Below are positions 6,291 to 8,579 of a stretch of DNA of 8,579 nucleotides, one piece after another. A program made the translations under genes and the position numbers. How positions within the stretch are numbered: the stretch's first letter is position 1; every line of letters starts with the position of its first letter. The notes below the pieces were generated by a model. It was not told the origin of the DNA and did no database searches. It was given only the letters and a program-made list of their open reading frames with translations. The stretch comes from UBA6136 sp044378425 (GTDB taxonomy: Bacteria; Pseudomonadota; Gammaproteobacteria; Methylococcales; Methylococcaceae): positions 1-8,579 of the forward strand of contig JBILXN010000099.1 of the NCBI GenBank assembly GCA_044378425.1, read 5' to 3'.

Positions 6291-6319
6291 CTTGAAAGTC
6301 GTTGGCGCTATCCCCACAT
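6291..6319 (+). promoter_or_regulatory. Heat-shock (sigma-32/RpoH) promoter upstream of groES
   Basis: CTTGAAA (6291-6297) is a perfect match to the sigma-32 -35 element. After 14 bases comes CCCCACAT (6312-6319), close to the -10 consensus CCCCATnT. The spacing is within the accepted range. Transcription would start near 6326, giving groES a leader of almost 300 bases. The location upstream of a chaperonin operon strongly supports the assignment, although the distance to groES is long. Confidence 0.65.
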
Positions 6320-6332
6320 CTGCCACGAAGCG

Positions 6333-6401
6333 ATCAAGAGGGTTTCTTCAAGGTGATGGGCTCAGGTTCGATTCACCTTGTCTGTTGCGACCTCTCTTGA
6401 T
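6333..6401 (+). other. Long imperfect hairpin in the distal groES leader
   Basis: The outer arm ATCAAGAG (6333-6340) pairs perfectly with CTCTTGAT (6394-6401), and GG (6341-6342) can continue with CC (6391-6392) past a bulged T. After an asymmetric internal loop, an inner arm CAAGGTGA (6349-6356) pairs perfectly with TCACCTTG (6373-6380), closing a 16-base loop. The structure starts about seven bases after the predicted sigma-32 start point, so it would cap the heat-shock transcript's 5' end. It may protect the mRNA, form a small RNA or sense temperature. Only the base pairing is seen; the role is inferred. Confidence 0.45.
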
Positions 6402-6482
6402 ATGCCCCGCACCGGGCTGGTCTGTTGCTCGAGCGTATCCGGGTCCGGGAAACCTCGGTCCTCTGTCCCCGATTTGTGAGCC

Positions 6483-6510
6483 TTGACAGGATAGCTTCTG
6501 CGGCTAATAT
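6483..6510 (+). promoter_or_regulatory. Sigma-70 promoter of groESL
   Basis: TTGACA (6483-6488, perfect -35) and TAATAT (6505-6510, good -10) are separated by 16 bases. The expected start, near 6517, falls inside the CIRCE operator, as in HrcA-controlled groE operons. This is the proximal, probably basal, promoter. Confidence 0.8.
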
Positions 6511-6535
6511 GGCACTCACACATGTTGAGTGCTAA
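6509..6535 (+). promoter_or_regulatory. CIRCE operator (HrcA binding site)
   Basis: The right arm GAGTGCTAA (6527-6535) is a perfect CIRCE half. The left arm ATGGCACTC (6509-6517) differs from TTAGCACTC at two positions, where it overlaps the -10 box. The spacer is exactly nine bases. HrcA bound here would block the proximal promoter until heat or misfolding titrates GroEL. An hrcA gene is expected elsewhere in the genome. Confidence 0.9.
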
Positions 6536-6621
6536 CAGTCGGGTTACATCATAGGGACCGGTAAGCTGTCGATCCGGCACAGCCATGATTTTTAACTACC
6601 AACGTCAGTAGGAGTATTTAG

Positions 6622-6912
6622 ATGAAGATTCGTCCATTGAATGACCGTGTAATTGTGAAGCGTCTGGAAGAAGACCGTACGTCTCCGGGCGGCATCGTCA
6701 TTCCTGATTCTGCCGCTGAAAAGCCGATTCGTGGTGAGGTGCTCGCTGTGGGTCACGGGAAACCCCTGGATAACGGACAGGTGCGCCCTCTGGGTGTTGC
6801 GGCTGGGGATAAAGTGCTGTTCGGCAAGTATGCCGGAACTGAGGTCAAGGTGGATGGCGAAGACATTTTGGTCATGCGTGAAGATGACATTATCGCGATT
6901 CTTGAAGGCTGA
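6622..6912 (+). CDS. groES: Co-chaperonin GroES (Hsp10)
   Basis: Heptameric lid that closes the GroEL chamber in the cytoplasm during ATP-driven folding. The 96-residue product is full family length. It begins MKIRPLNDRV, followed by the mobile loop that contacts GroEL (about residues 16-33, with SPGGIVIPD). The C-terminal part has GDKVLFGKYAGTEVKVDGED and the closing block REDDIIAILEG. The start is supported by AGGAG seven bases upstream. It is the first gene of a groES-groEL operon with a 50-base gap to groEL. It is controlled from two promoters, a distal sigma-32-like and a proximal sigma-70 one with CIRCE. Nothing is unusual in the protein. Confidence 0.98.
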   Translation: MKIRPLNDRVIVKRLEEDRTSPGGIVIPDSAAEKPIRGEVLAVGHGKPLDNGQVRPLGVAAGDKVLFGKYAGTEVKVDGEDILVMREDDIIAILEG

Positions 6913-6962
6913 AAGCCGACATTCCATTACTAACGCATTGAGTTAAAGAAGGTAAATCACAA

Positions 6963-8579
6963 ATGGCAGCAAAAGAAGTTAAATTCGGCGATGACGCTCG
7001 TGCCCGCATGGTTCGTGGCGTGAATATATTGGCCCAGGCGGTCAAGGTGACTCTGGGTCCCAAGGGTCGCAACGTTATTTTGGAAAAGAGCTTCGGTGCT
7101 CCTACCATCACCAAGGACGGCGTATCCGTCGCGAAGGAAGTGGAGCTATCCGACAAGTTCGAGAACATGGGCGCACAGATGGTGAAGGAAGTCGCTTCGC
7201 AGACGTCCGACATCGCAGGCGATGGCACCACTACGGCGACTGTACTGGCGCAGTCCATCCTTGTTGAGGGCCTGAAGGCAGTAGCCGCCGGCATGAACCC
7301 GATGGATCTGAAGCGCGGCATTGACAAGGCCACTACGGCCGCGGTTGAGGCTATTCACGCGATGTCAGTGCCCTGTGCTGACAGCAATGCCATTGCCCAG
7401 GTCGGCTCAATTTCCGCCAATTCCGATGAAGCGGTTGGAAAGATCATTGCTGATGCGATGGATAAGGTTGGCAAGGAAGGTGTTATCACCGTGGAAGACG
7501 GGTCTGGTCTCGAAAACACGCTAGACGTGGTAGAGGGCATGCAGTTTGATCGGGGTTACCTCTCGCCCTATTTCGTCAACAACCAGCAGAGCATGAGCGC
7601 TGAACTGGAAAATCCGTTGATCCTGATTTGCGAGAAGAAGATCTCTAACATCCGTGACATGCTGCCTATTCTGGAAGGCGTCGCGAAGGCAGGTCGTCCC
7701 CTGTTGATTATTGCGGAAGATGTTGAAGGCGAAGCACTGGCCACTCTGGTGGTCAACAACATGCGCGGCATCCTGAAGGTCGCAGCAGTCAAGGCTCCCG
7801 GCTTTGGCGACCGTCGCAAAGCCATGCTGGAGGATATCGCTGTTCTGACAGGCGCTACAGTCATCGCTGAAGAAGTGGGTCTTTCGCTGGAGAAGGCCAC
7901 CATTGAGGACTTGGGTACCGCAAAGCGTGTTCAGATCAGCAAGGAAGAAACCACGATCATTGACGGCGCTGGCAGTTCAGAAAAAATCCACGGCCGTATC
8001 ACCCAAATTCGGAAGCAGGTTGAGGAAACCAGTTCCGACTATGATCGTGAAAAGCTGCAGGAGCGTCTGGCCAAGCTGGCTGGTGGTGTTGCGGTGATCA
8101 AGGTCGGCGCTGCTACCGAAGTTGAAATGAAGGAAAAGAAGGCACGCGTTGAAGACGCGCTGCACGCAACCCGGGCTGCTGTTGAAGAAGGTATCGTGCC
8201 CGGCGGCGGCGTTGCCCTGATCCGTGCGCTGCAGAAGATCAAGGAACTCAAGGGCGCCAACCACGACCAGGACGTTGGTATCACCATCGCCCGCCGTGCC
8301 ATGGAAGAGCCGCTGCGTCAGATCGTGACCAACGCGGGTGATGAAGCCTCTGTGGTACTGAACAAGGTGGCCGAAGGTTCGGGCAATTTTGGCTACAACG
8401 CAGCCAATGGCGAATACGGTGACATGGTGGCGTTCGGTATTCTTGATCCGGCCAAGGTAACCCGCAGCGCTCTGCAGAATGCTGCATCGGTTGCAGGTCT
8501 CATGATTACCACCGAGGCCATGATCGCTGAAGAACCCAAAACCGATACGGCCATGCCCGGTGGCATGGGCGGAATGGGC
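6963..8579 (+). CDS. groEL: Chaperonin GroEL (Hsp60), 3' end cut by window
   Basis: Double-ring ATP-dependent folding chamber that works with GroES. The window holds 539 codons without a stop; E. coli GroEL has 548 residues, so only the extreme C-terminus is missing. Visible landmarks are TLGPKGRNV (30-38) and the nucleotide-binding GDGTTTATVL (86-95) with Asp87. The apical domain includes GFGDRRKAML, and catalytic Asp398 lies in ARVEDALHATR. The flexible Gly-Met tail has just begun (PGGMGGMG) when the sequence ends. The start ATG has GAAGG ten bases upstream. It is highly similar throughout to proteobacterial GroEL, with no broken or odd segment. It is co-transcribed with groES. Confidence 0.98.
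   Translation, partial: MAAKEVKFGDDARARMVRGVNILAQAVKVTLGPKGRNVILEKSFGAPTITKDGVSVAKEVELSDKFENMGAQMVKEVASQTSDIAGDGTTTATVLAQSILVEGLKAVAAGMNPMDLKRGIDKATTAAVEAIHAMSVPCADSNAIAQVGSISANSDEAVGKIIADAMDKVGKEGVITVEDGSGLENTLDVVEGMQFDRGYLSPYFVNNQQSMSAELENPLILICEKKISNIRDMLPILEGVAKAGRPLLIIAEDVEGEALATLVVNNMRGILKVAAVKAPGFGDRRKAMLEDIAVLTGATVIAEEVGLSLEKATIEDLGTAKRVQISKEETTIIDGAGSSEKIHGRITQIRKQVEETSSDYDREKLQERLAKLAGGVAVIKVGAATEVEMKEKKARVEDALHATRAAVEEGIVPGGGVALIRALQKIKELKGANHDQDVGITIARRAMEEPLRQIVTNAGDEASVVLNKVAEGSGNFGYNAANGEYGDMVAFGILDPAKVTRSALQNAASVAGLMITTEAMIAEEPKTDTAMPGGMGGMG

Noticed and set aside
6291..6326. tRNA 3'-end look-alike (CCCCACATCTGCCACGA)
   Set aside because: The sequence resembles the end of a tRNA, but no matching 5' acceptor strand (GGCAGAT) or D-arm is present upstream and the T-loop is not canonical. 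A sigma-32 promoter explains the same bases better.
6361..6376. T-arm-like GGTTCGATTC
   Set aside because: It lies in the loop of a longer hairpin, with no acceptor or anticodon arm at tRNA distances on either strand.
6166..6486. Plus-strand 106-codon frame upstream of groES
   Set aside because: It runs through the sigma-32 promoter, the hairpin and up to the sigma-70 -35 box, and has no ribosome binding site or domain.
4987..6621. CRISPR array near the Cas4-like gene
   Set aside because: No regularly spaced direct repeats were seen on either strand in the window; only isolated short inverted repeats occur.

Overview
The window looks like chromosomal DNA of a proteobacterium with moderately high GC. 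The evidence is the RegB/RegA-type redox two-component pair, a type I (hexameric-family) citrate synthase, a proteobacterial groES-groEL operon with both sigma-32-like and CIRCE control signals, and sigma-70-like promoter boxes. The gene content would suit a beta/gamma proteobacterium or a member of the Acidithiobacillia. I cannot fix the genus from sequence alone.

Left part (1-2063): citrate synthase (gltA) lies on the minus strand. Upstream of it, on the same strand, is a tiny predicted single-span membrane protein of 32 codons with a good ribosome binding site. About 400 bases with no convincing gene separate it from msrA.

Middle (2064-4986): msrA (peptide methionine sulfoxide reductase A) is on the plus strand. 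It is followed by a stem whose T-tract faces the minus strand. Next is a compact plus-strand operon: regB (membrane redox-sensing histidine kinase), regA (its response regulator), and a 46-codon ORF that starts on the last base of the regA stop. Both junctions are TGATG overlaps, so the third, unrecognised small protein is probably co-translated with a global redox regulator.

Right-centre (4987-6621): a convergent, minus-strand, Cas4-like gene stands alone. It keeps the Fe-S cysteines but has lost the E-x-K and His positions of the nuclease core, and it has an unusual N-terminal extension of about 110 residues. No CRISPR array or other cas gene is visible. The stretch upstream of groES has no convincing gene but is rich in signals: a near-consensus sigma-32 promoter, a long imperfect hairpin just downstream of the predicted start, then a sigma-70 promoter overlapping a CIRCE operator.

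Right end (6622-8579): groES and a groEL cut by the window edge after 539 codons. The central theme is redox and stress: MsrA repairs oxidised methionine, RegBA senses redox state, and GroESL refolds proteins. The two least explained items are the coupled 46-residue protein and the degenerate solo Cas4.
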